Assembly (NCBI GenBank): GCA_001784815.1
Contig: MFSF01000011.1
Location: forward strand, 1 to 41,604
DNA: 41,604 nt
Direction: 5' to 3'
DNA from: Candidatus Moranbacteria bacterium RIFOXYA12_FULL_44_15
GTDB lineage: Bacteria > Patescibacteriota > Minisyncoccia > Moranbacterales > UBA2206
Shown here one piece after another: positions 23,032-30,407 of this stretch. Position numbers and translations under genes: made by a program. The notes beneath the pieces are model-generated. The model was given only the letters and a program-made list of their open reading frames with translations, had not been told where the DNA came from and searched no databases. Positions within the stretch are counted from its first letter, which is position 1; every line of letters starts with the position of its first letter.

Positions 23032-23991
23032 ATGAAAGAACCAATCAAGTTGCGGACAATCTTCATGGGGACTTCCGGCTTTGCCGCGGAGATTCTCAAG
23101 TCTTTGCTTTTGGCCAACTATAATATCATTTCGGTTTACACCCGTTCGGACAAAAAAACCGGCCGAAAGCAGGAAATCCAAAAAACCGAAGTGAAAACAG
23201 CGGCTGAAGAAAAAAACATTCCGATATATGATCCGGAGAAACTGGATAGTGAAACTATCGCGGAAATCCGCGCCCAAAAACCGGATCTGATAATAGTAGC
23301 GGCTTACGGAAAAATTTTACCCGAGGAAATATTGAACCTGCCGGGATTCGGATGCGTCAATGTCCACGCTTCGCTTTTGCCGAAATATCGCGGACCATCC
23401 CCTATTCAAAACGCCATTCTTCGCGGCGAAGAAGAGACCGGCACTACGATTATGCTAATGGACGAAGGAATTGATACTGGAAGCATTCTGAGCCGAAGAA
23501 AAACCGCCGTCGAGCCGAATGAAACATGCGCCCAGCTGTATCGCAAACTTTCCGCGCTCTCATCTTCTCTTCTTTTGGAAACCATTCCCCTTTGGATAGA
23601 AAGAAAAATAACGCCGGAAGCGCAAAATGACGCCGAAGCGATTTTGTGCGAGTTGATTGAAAAAAACGACGGAAAAATAATGTGGACGGACAGCGCCGAG
23701 GATATTTATAACCGCTATCGGGCATTTTATCCCTGGCCGGGAATTTTCACTTATTTTGAAAGTGGAAAATTCAACTTCAGGTTGAAATTGAACAAAATAG
23801 TTATCATGGACGATGACCAAAAGACCAGACACCACTTGGGAGAGGTCATCGCCTTTGAAGAAAAAATCGGCGTGCAAACAGGAAGAGGAACGATAATTTT
23901 GGAAGAAGTCCAGCTAGAAGGAAAATCCAACGTGAAAATTTCCGATTTTCTGAACGGCTATCCTGAATTCGTCGGAAGTATTTTAAAATAG
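23032..23991 (+). CDS. fmt: Methionyl-tRNA formyltransferase
   Basis: The 319-aa enzyme formylates initiator Met-tRNA using 10-formyl-THF. It has IFMGTSGFAAEIL at the N-terminus, the substrate loop region, the catalytic NVHASLLPKYRGPSPIQNAIL (Asn, His) and MDEGIDTGSIL with the catalytic Asp, then a C-terminal OB-like domain. Length is normal. The partner def is upstream. Confidence 0.96.
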   Translation: MKEPIKLRTIFMGTSGFAAEILKSLLLANYNIISVYTRSDKKTGRKQEIQKTEVKTAAEEKNIPIYDPEKLDSETIAEIRAQKPDLIIVAAYGKILPEEILNLPGFGCVNVHASLLPKYRGPSPIQNAILRGEEETGTTIMLMDEGIDTGSILSRRKTAVEPNETCAQLYRKLSALSSSLLLETIPLWIERKITPEAQNDAEAILCELIEKNDGKIMWTDSAEDIYNRYRAFYPWPGIFTYFESGKFNFRLKLNKIVIMDDDQKTRHHLGEVIAFEEKIGVQTGRGTIILEEVQLEGKSNVKISDFLNGYPEFVGSILK

Positions 23992-24004
23992 CAAGTTACG
24001 CCTG

Positions 24005-24112
24005 AGGACATCCGATGTCCTTACGCTAAAATGCGCTTGCTAAAAATACAATTTTTTTTAATTATAATAAGACTTTTTTTATAAAATAGAATCTTGGACA
24101 TCGGATGTCCAA
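24005..24112. repeat. GGACATC palindrome pair between fmt and the rhodanese gene
   Basis: AGGACATC-C-GATGTCCT (24005-24021) and TTGGACATC-G-GATGTCCAA (24094-24112) bracket about 70 bp of AT-rich sequence that may include the next gene's promoter (TATAAAAT). Same core as the pair inside iscS. Confidence 0.75.
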
Positions 24113-24121
24113 ATACTAATA

Positions 24122-24949
24122 ATGGCAAACAACCAAAATGATCACCTTGGCGTCTTGGGCATAGGATTATTTTTCATAATTCTCGTTTTGGCAATTACTT
24201 TTTTGCGGCCGGTGTTTTTTGGAAAAAAAGAAAAGGATAATATGAAAAGTACTGAGGTTGAACAACCGGAAGAAAAAGACGCCTTTGAAAATCGCCGGAT
24301 TAGCGCTGAAGAATTGCTCTCGAAAATTAATAGTCAGGAGCTGGTTTCTTTGATCGACATCCGCGACGAGGTCTCTTTCAAAAAAGAACATCTGCTCGAC
24401 TCCCAAAGTATGCTTCCGCCGGATCTGGAATCGTTTTTGGCGTCTTTTGACCGAAACAAAAAATACGTCCTTATTGGAAACGACGGGCAAGACGCGCTGG
24501 AAGTGATAACGCGACTGTTTTCTGAGGATAATTATTCTAACATCAATTATCTTACCGGCGGCTTCTCCGGATGGAAACAGGCGCTCGGCTCTACTGTCAA
24601 TGAAGGCGACCCGAATTCCTTCACCGATCAATCCAAAGTCAGTTACATCAAAAGTGAAGACCTCAAGGCTTTATTGGAAAAAGAAAGCAATTTGCTTGTC
24701 ATTGATCTGCGAAAAAACGCCACTTTTCAAGACGGACACATCGAAGGATCAATGAATATCTTTTTAGATGATTTAGAGAAGAAACGCGCGGAAATACTTC
24801 CCGGAAAAAAGATTATTCTGACGGACAACAACGGCCTCTGGGCGTTCCAAGGCGCGGTCAGACTGTTTGACATGGGGATTTTCAACGTGCTAGCCTTATC
24901 AGACGGGCTGGACGGATGGAAAAGCAAGGGATTTGAAATAGTAAGATAG
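24122..24949 (+). CDS. Membrane-anchored tandem rhodanese-like protein, no active Cys
   Basis: The 275-aa protein has an N-terminal helix (residues about 12-33), then two rhodanese folds: residues about 55-155 (SLIDIRDEVSFKKEHL ... YLTGGFSGWKQA) and 180-275 (LVIDLRKNATFQDGHIEGSMNI ... LSDGLDGWKSKGF). The active-loop Cys is missing from both: the first reads VLIGNDGQ and the second IILTDNNGLW. It is therefore probably a binding or structural protein rather than a sulfurtransferase. Confidence 0.82.
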   Translation: MANNQNDHLGVLGIGLFFIILVLAITFLRPVFFGKKEKDNMKSTEVEQPEEKDAFENRRISAEELLSKINSQELVSLIDIRDEVSFKKEHLLDSQSMLPPDLESFLASFDRNKKYVLIGNDGQDALEVITRLFSEDNYSNINYLTGGFSGWKQALGSTVNEGDPNSFTDQSKVSYIKSEDLKALLEKESNLLVIDLRKNATFQDGHIEGSMNIFLDDLEKKRAEILPGKKIILTDNNGLWAFQGAVRLFDMGIFNVLALSDGLDGWKSKGFEIVR

Positions 24950-24988
24950 TTTTTTTAAAATCGAATATCCGAGAGGAGGATATATGCA

Positions 24989-25240
24989 ATGACAAAACCA
25001 AGTTCGATTAAAATAAGTTTAATTGCTCTTCTTTATTTTGATAAGATTATCGGCTGGATAACTTTGTCAAATGAAGCTTGCCTTTCTATCGGTGACCAAG
25101 TCGAAGTGAATTTCGACGATTTAACGATTCGATTTGAAGAAGGGCTATGGGAACGACCTGCCGGATCATATCAATTTGATATTCATGAACTTGAAGACGC
25201 TAAAGCCGTCTGTCAATTCGCTTATTATAATGGCAATTAA
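24989..25240 (+). CDS. Hypothetical protein, 83 aa
   Basis: I recognise no family. It is a small soluble, acidic protein with alternating hydrophobic segments (IKISLIALLYF, GDQVEVNFDDLTIRFEEG, YQFDIHELEDAKAVCQFAYYN). A strong GGAGG lies about 9 nt upstream of ATG 24989, and a mini-ORF ATGCAATGA overlaps the start. It forms a pair with the next gene, ending at the terminator at 25459-25496. Confidence 0.6.
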   Translation: MTKPSSIKISLIALLYFDKIIGWITLSNEACLSIGDQVEVNFDDLTIRFEEGLWERPAGSYQFDIHELEDAKAVCQFAYYNGN

Positions 25241-25258
25241 AGAGTAAAGGAGGAAGCC

Positions 25259-25441
25259 ATGTGCGAGGAAAGAGAGGAAAAGCAAAGACTAGTACATTTC
25301 AGCGGTTGGAGCATCGCTCTGGTGGCAGCTCATTTGGGAATCGGAGACGGCAGAATTTTTGAAACTCCAAATTACGAACCTCCAGATCCCAACGACATTC
25401 TGCCTATTCATCTCGTGAAGTGGGCGAAAAAAGATAAATAG
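25259..25441 (+). CDS. Hypothetical protein, 60 aa
   Basis: I recognise no family. It starts MCEEREEKQRLVHFSGWS, has one mildly hydrophobic segment (IALVAAHLGIG) and a Pro-rich C-terminal half (NYEPPDPNDILP). It lies 18 bp after the preceding small gene, with a very good SD (AAAGGAGGAAGCC-ATG). Shared start signals and a terminator suggest a two-gene unit. Confidence 0.6.
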   Translation: MCEEREEKQRLVHFSGWSIALVAAHLGIGDGRIFETPNYEPPDPNDILPIHLVKWAKKDK

Positions 25442-25458
25442 GAACACGCACAACCAAA

Positions 25459-25496
25459 AGGAGCAACTTTCGTATCAAGTTGCTCCTCGTTTTTTT
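25459..25496 (+). terminator. Terminator of the small-gene pair
   Basis: Stem AGGAGCAACTT / AAGTTGCTCCT with a 7-nt loop, then CG and seven Ts. Confidence 0.88.
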
Positions 25497-25498
25497 AT

Positions 25499-25556
25499 TC
25501 GCTCCCATTCGCTATAATTCGCTCTGCTTTCGCGAGTTCCAGCTTTCGCAAGTTTA
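25499..25556. repeat. TTCGCT / TTTCGCGAG-word repeat 3' of groES
   Basis: Its reverse complement reads CTCGCGAAAGCAGAGCGAATT and so on, related to one end of 8389-8494 and 35561-35655. It reaches the groES stop codon. Confidence 0.6.
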
Positions 25557-25829
25557 TTTAACTACCGCCAGTATATCTTCGTTTTTTATAATCAGATATT
25601 CTTCCTTGTCCAGTTTGATTTCCGTGCCGGAGTATTTGGCGAAAATGACTTTTTGGTTTTTCTTAACTTTGATTTTGGCGCTATCCCCTATCGCGATGAC
25701 TTTGCCTTCCTGCGGCTTTTCTTCGGAAGCGGTATCCGGAAGCACCAATCCGGATTTTGTCTTGGTTTCGGTTTTCACGATCTTGACCAGCACATTTTCT
25801 CCCAAAGGAGTGATTTTTTCTTGAGACAT
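25554..25829 (-). CDS. groES: Co-chaperonin GroES (Cpn10)
   Basis: The 91-aa protein from ATG 25829 (MSQEKITPLGENVLVK) has the GroES beta-barrel and mobile loop TKTKSGLVLPDTASEEKPQEGKV, with the conserved IGDS and VIFAKYSGTEIKLD. Length is slightly under the usual 95-97. The frame extends to 25874, but MSQEK is the family start. No groEL is adjacent, so it must be elsewhere. No SD. Confidence 0.94.
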   Translation of the reverse strand: MSQEKITPLGENVLVKIVKTETKTKSGLVLPDTASEEKPQEGKVIAIGDSAKIKVKKNQKVIFAKYSGTEIKLDKEEYLIIKNEDILAVVK

Positions 25830-25889
25830 ATTTTTATGCGCGGAAACAATTCGAAGTCCAAGACCTCGCGTCATTCCGTTGGTTTATTA

Positions 25890-26591
25890 TTATCCATTTT
25901 TTTCGCTTGTTCTGCCGTGGATATAAGAATAAAGGAAGATGGCTTGCGAAGCGAAAACTTTCAAAATTTCAATGTTTTTAGGACTGGTTTCTTCCTCCTT
26001 ATCATAATCAGCGATTATCAAGCAGCTCTTGATACTGTTTATTTTTTGAGAAGATAAAACGACCAATTCTTCCGGCAATTTTTTTACGTTAATATGATCT
26101 TCCAACGTCGTCAATTGGTTGTTTTTTACGGAAAAGACCTCGTCGCTGGTTTTTATTTCCTTTTCGGTTTGTCCTGTTTCAAAATTAACAAACCGCAAAG
26201 ATACTCTCTCAGCTTTCATCAAAAAATTAGCGGCGCTGATAATGGATTCATAGATTTCTGTTTCGCGATCTTTACTGAGCATCGACCGGTCGGAAAGTCC
26301 GAGGGCGATATTCATCAGAATATCCATCTTGCGGTTTACCTCTCCGATATAGCTGTACGATTCCACCAAGTCTTTGACAGTCTGGTTGATCTTTTTCCGG
26401 TCTTTTTCCTTCTCTCTTTTATGGAATGAGATTAATCGCTCATAATAGATAAAAATAAAAAAAGCCGCGGCTCCTATTAGAAAAATAAAAATCTCTTCAA
26501 CGCGCTGTTCGGAAAGGAAGTAAAGACCGTTCCGGACGAGATCAGGAATCAAAACCGCTACGACAAAAAGAATCAGAAAAATCCAGTACAT
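25890..26591 (-). CDS. Two-helix membrane protein with coiled coil and GAF-like domain
   Basis: The 233-aa protein has two membrane helices (residues about 2-19 and 34-51), a charged coiled coil (KREKEKDRKKINQTVKDLVESYSYIGEVNRKMDIL) and a C-terminal region (about 95-225) whose pattern (YESIISAANFLMKAERVSLRFVN ... CLIIADYDK) resembles a GAF-type sensor. No kinase or cyclase domain follows. It may be a stand-alone signalling or scaffold protein. Upstream on the same strand is the small gene at 26606-26827. Confidence 0.6.
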   Translation of the reverse strand: MYWIFLILFVVAVLIPDLVRNGLYFLSEQRVEEIFIFLIGAAAFFIFIYYERLISFHKREKEKDRKKINQTVKDLVESYSYIGEVNRKMDILMNIALGLSDRSMLSKDRETEIYESIISAANFLMKAERVSLRFVNFETGQTEKEIKTSDEVFSVKNNQLTTLEDHINVKKLPEELVVLSSQKINSIKSCLIIADYDKEEETSPKNIEILKVFASQAIFLYSYIHGRTSEKNG

Positions 26592-26605
26592 AGAAAGAAA
26601 AACAA

Positions 26606-26827
26606 TTACAGATTATTATCCAGTTGCGGTTTTCTCTTTTTGGAGAAAATAAAGATGTAGGCGATTTCCAAAATCGCCAGGGTGTTAATAACTAGCAGAA
26701 CGGCAAACCAAATTTTGTCGCCGCGCCGGGCGGCTTTCCACAATGCCGCTGCTTTCCAGGGAATAGTCCAAAGAACTGCCAAAAGTATTATTATGTAATA
26801 TGTTTGACTGTCGGCAAAATTTATCAT
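26606..26827 (-). CDS. Small two-helix membrane protein (DUF5652-like)
   Basis: The 73-aa protein has two helices (YIIILLAVLWTIPWKAAALW and WFAVLLVINTLAILEIAYIFIF) around a basic loop KAARRGDK, ending KKRKPQL. The WKAAALWKAARRGDK-WF pattern is typical of a short protein family common in candidate phyla bacteria. Function unknown. It lies 11 bp from the DUF1003 gene, in the same direction. Confidence 0.7.
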   Translation of the reverse strand: MINFADSQTYYIIILLAVLWTIPWKAAALWKAARRGDKIWFAVLLVINTLAILEIAYIFIFSKKRKPQLDNNL

Positions 26828-26838
26828 AAGAATGTGGT

Positions 26839-27213
26839 TTATTTTTTCTCTAAAATTTCCAATATCCGGTCAATTTTATCGCTTTCCATGCATTTCAATT
26901 TGGCTTGCAAATCTTCTATTTCCCTTTCCGCCTTGCGGTCAGTCGCCAGATCCATCGCGGCCTTGCTTCTGTCCCTTTCGGCGGCGCGATTCTGGCTCAT
27001 CAAAATGACGGGCGCGGTATAAGCCGCCTGGAAACTCAAAACTAGATTGAGCAAGATGAACGGATAGGGATCCCAGTGCATCATCCAAGCGGTTATATTT
27101 AAGACAAACCAGACAACCAGCAGAAGACTTTGGATGATTATGAACCGCCAACTGCCTACAACCGCGGCAATTCTGTCGGCAGCCATTTGCCCGATAGTCG
27201 ATTTATTTCGCAT
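26839..27213 (-). CDS. DUF1003 membrane protein
   Basis: The 124-aa protein has the DUF1003 pattern: ADRIAAVVGSWRFIIIQSLLLVVW, WDPYPFILLNLVLSFQAAYTAPVILMSQNR, then a charged helix RAAERDRSKAAMDLATDRKAEREIEDL, and a coiled-coil tail. The two helices and the NLVLSFQAA motif are diagnostic. Function is unknown. It probably forms a short operon with the two genes downstream. Confidence 0.88.
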   Translation of the reverse strand: MRNKSTIGQMAADRIAAVVGSWRFIIIQSLLLVVWFVLNITAWMMHWDPYPFILLNLVLSFQAAYTAPVILMSQNRAAERDRSKAAMDLATDRKAEREIEDLQAKLKCMESDKIDRILEILEKK

Positions 27214-27251
27214 ATATTATTTTATTTTTTGAGATAGACTCTAACATTATT

Positions 27252-28217
27252 CTAAACTTTTTTTTCAACAATGGCAAGGATTTTTTTGGCCAGCTTTTGC
27301 AGACTGTCCCAGTCATGGATCGAAACTGCCAAAACTTGTGGGTTTATCTTTTTCAACTTCTTTTCGGCCTTTTCGATTCCTTTTTCGTCCAAAAGGTCGG
27401 TTTTAGTCAAAAGAACTATCTCCGGCCTCTTCAGCAAATCTTTATTGTACGCTTTCAACTCATCGCGGATAATTTTATAATCTTTTTTCAGATCTTCCGA
27501 CTCGGCCGACACGCAGTGCAGAAGTATTTTTGTCCGTTGGATATGGCGCAAAAATTTTATTCCCAATCCCCGGCCAATATGCGCGCCCTCGATTAATCCG
27601 GGAATATCAGCGATAATAATCTCCCCCAGCGCTCCCAAATTCGGCTCCAGCGTGGTGAAATGATAAGCCGCCACTTTGGCATTAGCACTGGTAAGCTCGT
27701 TAAGTAAACTGGATTTTCCGGCGCTAGGAAGGCCGATCAGACCGACATCGGCAATAAGGCGCAGTTCCAGAGTGAAAGTGTGTTCCTCTCCTATTTTGCC
27801 TTCTTCATATTCTTCCGGGCTGGTGTTGGTGCTGGAACGAAAATAGAAATTTCCCTGCCCTCCAATTCCTCCCTTGGCAACCAAAACTCTTTCGCCGGAT
27901 CGCGTAATTTCAATGTCTTTTTTCGTATCCAAATTATGAATGACGGTTCCGGTAGGAACCGGCAAAACCAAGTCTTTTCCGTTCGGTCCGTCGGAACGGT
28001 TGCCGCGGCCTTTCTGGCCGTCCGGAGCGTAATATTCTTTTTTATGCAAAAATTTGCGCAAAGCAAAAATATCGGACACGCCTTCAAAATAGACGCTTCC
28101 GCCTTTTCCTCCCCGCCCGCCGGTAGGTCCGAGGCTCATTTTGACCTTGTCAAAAGCCACCACTCCGTCCCCGCCGCGTCCGGCAATTACCTTAATTTTT
28201 ACTTCGTCGGTTAGCAT
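27252..28217 (-). CDS. obgE: Obg GTPase
   Basis: The 321-aa ribosome-associated GTPase has the glycine-rich Obg fold (GRGGDGVVAF, GPTGGRGGKGG, GGIGGQGNFYFRSSTN) followed by a G domain: G1 GLPSAGKSS (about 162-170), G3 DIPGLIEGA and G4 LTKTDL. The C-terminal OCT domain is absent, as in the shorter members. It is not clustered with rplU or rpmA, which lie 8 to 19 kb away. No SD; TTCGTA-type words lie upstream. Confidence 0.95.
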   Translation of the reverse strand: MLTDEVKIKVIAGRGGDGVVAFDKVKMSLGPTGGRGGKGGSVYFEGVSDIFALRKFLHKKEYYAPDGQKGRGNRSDGPNGKDLVLPVPTGTVIHNLDTKKDIEITRSGERVLVAKGGIGGQGNFYFRSSTNTSPEEYEEGKIGEEHTFTLELRLIADVGLIGLPSAGKSSLLNELTSANAKVAAYHFTTLEPNLGALGEIIIADIPGLIEGAHIGRGLGIKFLRHIQRTKILLHCVSAESEDLKKDYKIIRDELKAYNKDLLKRPEIVLLTKTDLLDEKGIEKAEKKLKKINPQVLAVSIHDWDSLQKLAKKILAIVEKKV

Positions 28218-28348
28218 TGTTACGAAATACGAAAAAATTATACTTCTGGCTTATCTTAACAATAATTTACAAAATAAGCAATTATTGCTTGATTTTAAAT
28301 TATATTCGTGAAATATTAGACTTAATCAATTTAAAAAATAATAAAGAC

Positions 28349-29158
28349 ATGAAACCATTATATATTCTAAAAATAGGCGGAAGCGTTGCTACATATAAAA
28401 ATCGTTCCGGTGCTTTGATTAGAACGCCTCTTTTAGCTAAAATTGCCGAGTCAATTAGGAAGGCTCAAAAAGAAAAAAAATTCCGGCTTATCTTGATACA
28501 TGGAGCAGGATCCATCGGTCATCAATTGGCTAAAAAATACAACTTAATGAGTGGCGTCAACGGCGATAAAAAAAAGCTTTACGGATCGCTAATTTCCAGA
28601 CTGGCTAATCAAAAACTCAATACCGCTATCACTGAAATTTTTATAGAAAAAGGACTAAATGTTACCCCGGCGCATACTTCCTCAATAATTATTCAGGAAA
28701 ACAAAAGGCTTACGGATTGCAATTTGAAAATAATCAAGGAGGCTCTAAGTCAAAACTACATCCCCCTTTTGTATGGCGAGATGGTTTTTGACACAAAGCT
28801 GGGAATGTCGATTTGTTCCGGCGATGCCATTGCCCCTTATTTAGCCAAAAAACTCAAAGCCCAAAAAATATTTTTTGCTTCAGATATCGATGGAATTTTT
28901 ACAAGAGATCCGCATATTCATAAAGATGCCAGACTGATAGAAAAAGTTTCGCTTAAAGATATTGAAAAAAACGCTACACTTTCAAAATCACATAACATTG
29001 ATGTTACTAGCGGGCTTTTGGGAAAAATAAAAAGCCTTAATATAGCAAGCGATAAATCAATTAAGACGGTTGAGATTTTTAATGGCTTGGAGGGGAAAAA
29101 TTATGAGAGAGCGCTTTTAAACAAGAAGTTTCCTCACACGATAATTTGCCATAAATAA
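28349..29158 (+). CDS. Isopentenyl phosphate kinase
   Basis: The 269-aa amino acid kinase-fold protein starts YILKIGGSVATYK. The IPK signature is LIHGAGSIGHQLAKKY, with the His that contacts the substrate phosphate. Further motifs are GDAIAPYLAKKL, FFASDIDGIFTRDP and DVTSGLLGKIKS. IPK makes isopentenyl diphosphate from isopentenyl phosphate in the alternative mevalonate pathway, known from archaea, plants and some bacteria. ATG 28349 is chosen: the frame back to 28217 overlaps obgE and adds an unrelated Tyr/Ile-rich leader. Confidence 0.85.
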   Translation: MKPLYILKIGGSVATYKNRSGALIRTPLLAKIAESIRKAQKEKKFRLILIHGAGSIGHQLAKKYNLMSGVNGDKKKLYGSLISRLANQKLNTAITEIFIEKGLNVTPAHTSSIIIQENKRLTDCNLKIIKEALSQNYIPLLYGEMVFDTKLGMSICSGDAIAPYLAKKLKAQKIFFASDIDGIFTRDPHIHKDARLIEKVSLKDIEKNATLSKSHNIDVTSGLLGKIKSLNIASDKSIKTVEIFNGLEGKNYERALLNKKFPHTIICHK

Positions 29159-29175
29159 AGCGGCCCTTAGGCCGC
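29152..29175 (-). terminator. Terminator of the Nudix gene, stop codon in the loop
   Basis: On the minus strand GCGGCC-TAAG-GGCCGC is followed by TTTATTTAT. The gene's TAA lies in the loop. Confidence 0.65.
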
Positions 29176-29655
29176 CACGGAAAGCTGGTTCAGCAATTCC
29201 TTGAAGTGGTTGACGTAAAAATGCCGGATTATGGGGGTAGTCTCCACTCTTATCCTGCAGACAAGGAGCTCATTGAGGGTTTTCCATCCCGCAAACCTTA
29301 TGTCACTGTCCTTAGGCCGAAATTTACGACCTGGATTTCCCAAAAGCGTCCCATACCCATAAACAGTGACTATGTCCTGTCTTCCTGGTATTAGACTAAA
29401 CTTCTCGGGAGACACTTTGCAAATGTCTACAAAATGCGGATGAACTCCAACTTCTTCTTCAAGAAGCCGAAATATTGTTCCTATTTCTGACATATCTTGT
29501 TTTTGGAAAGTTTCTAGTGGGAAAGAAATCATTCCCGCCTCCTTGCTTATGGACGGCTTACCTACAAGCTCCTCCACTGTGAAAACGCAAGGCTCGCCAA
29601 GTTCATTTTTCGAAAAGAGCAAAAATCCTACGCCAATAATCATCCCACTTTCCAT
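29167..29655 (-). CDS. Nudix-like hydrolase, degenerate box
   Basis: From ATG 29655 the protein is 162 aa (MESGMIIGVGFLLFSKN). A Nudix-type segment runs GMISFPLETF ... IFRLLEEEVGVHP: the EE-x-G end is present, but the Glu after the Arg is Leu (RLLEEEVG instead of RE-x2-EE-x-G). Substrate unknown and activity uncertain. An SD (GAGGAG, 9 nt upstream) fixes the start; the frame to 29751 has none. It lies 40 bp downstream of the Cys-rich gene on the same strand, so they are probably a unit. Confidence 0.65.
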   Translation of the reverse strand: MESGMIIGVGFLLFSKNELGEPCVFTVEELVGKPSISKEAGMISFPLETFQKQDMSEIGTIFRLLEEEVGVHPHFVDICKVSPEKFSLIPGRQDIVTVYGYGTLLGNPGRKFRPKDSDIRFAGWKTLNELLVCRIRVETTPIIRHFYVNHFKELLNQLSVAA

Positions 29656-29695
29656 GATATTTATCTCCTCTGAAATACAGAAAAACAGAAAGTTT

Positions 29696-29968
29696 TTACC
29701 TGCCGAACCCGCAACCGCGAATAATTGGACCCGACTCGCGACATTGAACACAGCGAGTAATATTTACTGGAGGTTTTCTTAACTTCCTCAACTCCGCAAA
29801 GCACAAAGAACATGTTTTCGGAGCTGAAAAAAATCCTCCGTAAGTCTTGTCAGCTTCAGGACAATACACTGACCGACCGCTGAATATCACGTGACCATTC
29901 AGCAGTTGTTCAATTTCCAGAGTGATAAATTTCAAACGCAGTTTTTCAAAAAACAATCTGAGACTCAT
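29696..29968 (-). CDS. Small Cys-rich (zinc-ribbon-like) protein, 90 aa
   Basis: A basic N-terminal helix (LRLFFEKLRLKFITLEIEQLL) is followed by a Cys-rich half: SVYCPEADKTY, KTCSLCFAEL, TRCVQCRESG and a last Cys near the end. The two C-x2-C knuckles suggest one zinc site. No family is recognised. A strong SD (AAAGGAGAAAGTC-ATG) marks the start. It is followed by the Nudix-like gene. Confidence 0.6.
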   Translation of the reverse strand: MSLRLFFEKLRLKFITLEIEQLLNGHVIFSGRSVYCPEADKTYGGFFSAPKTCSLCFAELRKLRKPPVNITRCVQCRESGPIIRGCGFGR

Positions 29969-29989
29969 GACTTTCTCCTTTCGTCATTT

Positions 29990-30229
29990 TCATTTCTTCG
30001 GCGGCGGATCGTATCCTCCCTCATTCCACGGGTGGCAGCGGGCAACTCGCTTGAGTCCCAGCCAACCGCCTTTTAATATTCCAAACCGGTCAATCGCCTG
30101 ATATGAATATTCCGAACAGCTGGGGTGGAAACGGCAGAAACGCTCGGAAATAACAAACGACAGCGGTCCATGGTCAAGCGACAGTGTTTTTTGGTAAGCT
30201 CGTATCAAAAATAACAACAACTTTTTCAC
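29990..30229 (-). CDS. yidD: Membrane protein insertion efficiency factor YidD
   Basis: The 79-aa protein matches the YidD family: [53 protein letters not shown] and GGYDPPP. The three conserved Cys ([14 protein letters not shown]) are present. It starts with GTG at 30229. The usual neighbours rnpA, rpmH and yidC are not nearby. Confidence 0.93.
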   Translation of the reverse strand: MKKLLLFLIRAYQKTLSLDHGPLSFVISERFCRFHPSCSEYSYQAIDRFGILKGGWLGLKRVARCHPWNEGGYDPPPKK

Positions 30230-30343
30230 AAGGCTATTTAACTACACTAAAGCGCCTTTGTCAAATAAAAAGATACCTGTTATACTTGACGCAAACAGCA
30301 AACACAATAAAACAAAATCATAAAAAATAAATCCGATAGTGGC

Positions 30344-30400
30344 TGCGAATAAGCTTACGTCATTCGTAATAATTCGCTTCGTTATTCGCGTCCATTCGCC
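30344..30400. repeat. GCGAATAA / TTCGC-word repeat before corA
   Basis: GCGAAT...ATTCGC and related TTCGTAATAATTCGC words belong to the same vocabulary as 8389-8494 and 25499-25556. Confidence 0.5.
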
Positions 30401-30407
30401 AATTTAA

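Noticed and set aside
28217-28348. N-terminal extension of the isopentenyl phosphate kinase
   Set aside because: It overlaps the obgE start and encodes a Tyr/Ile-rich stretch unlike the family.
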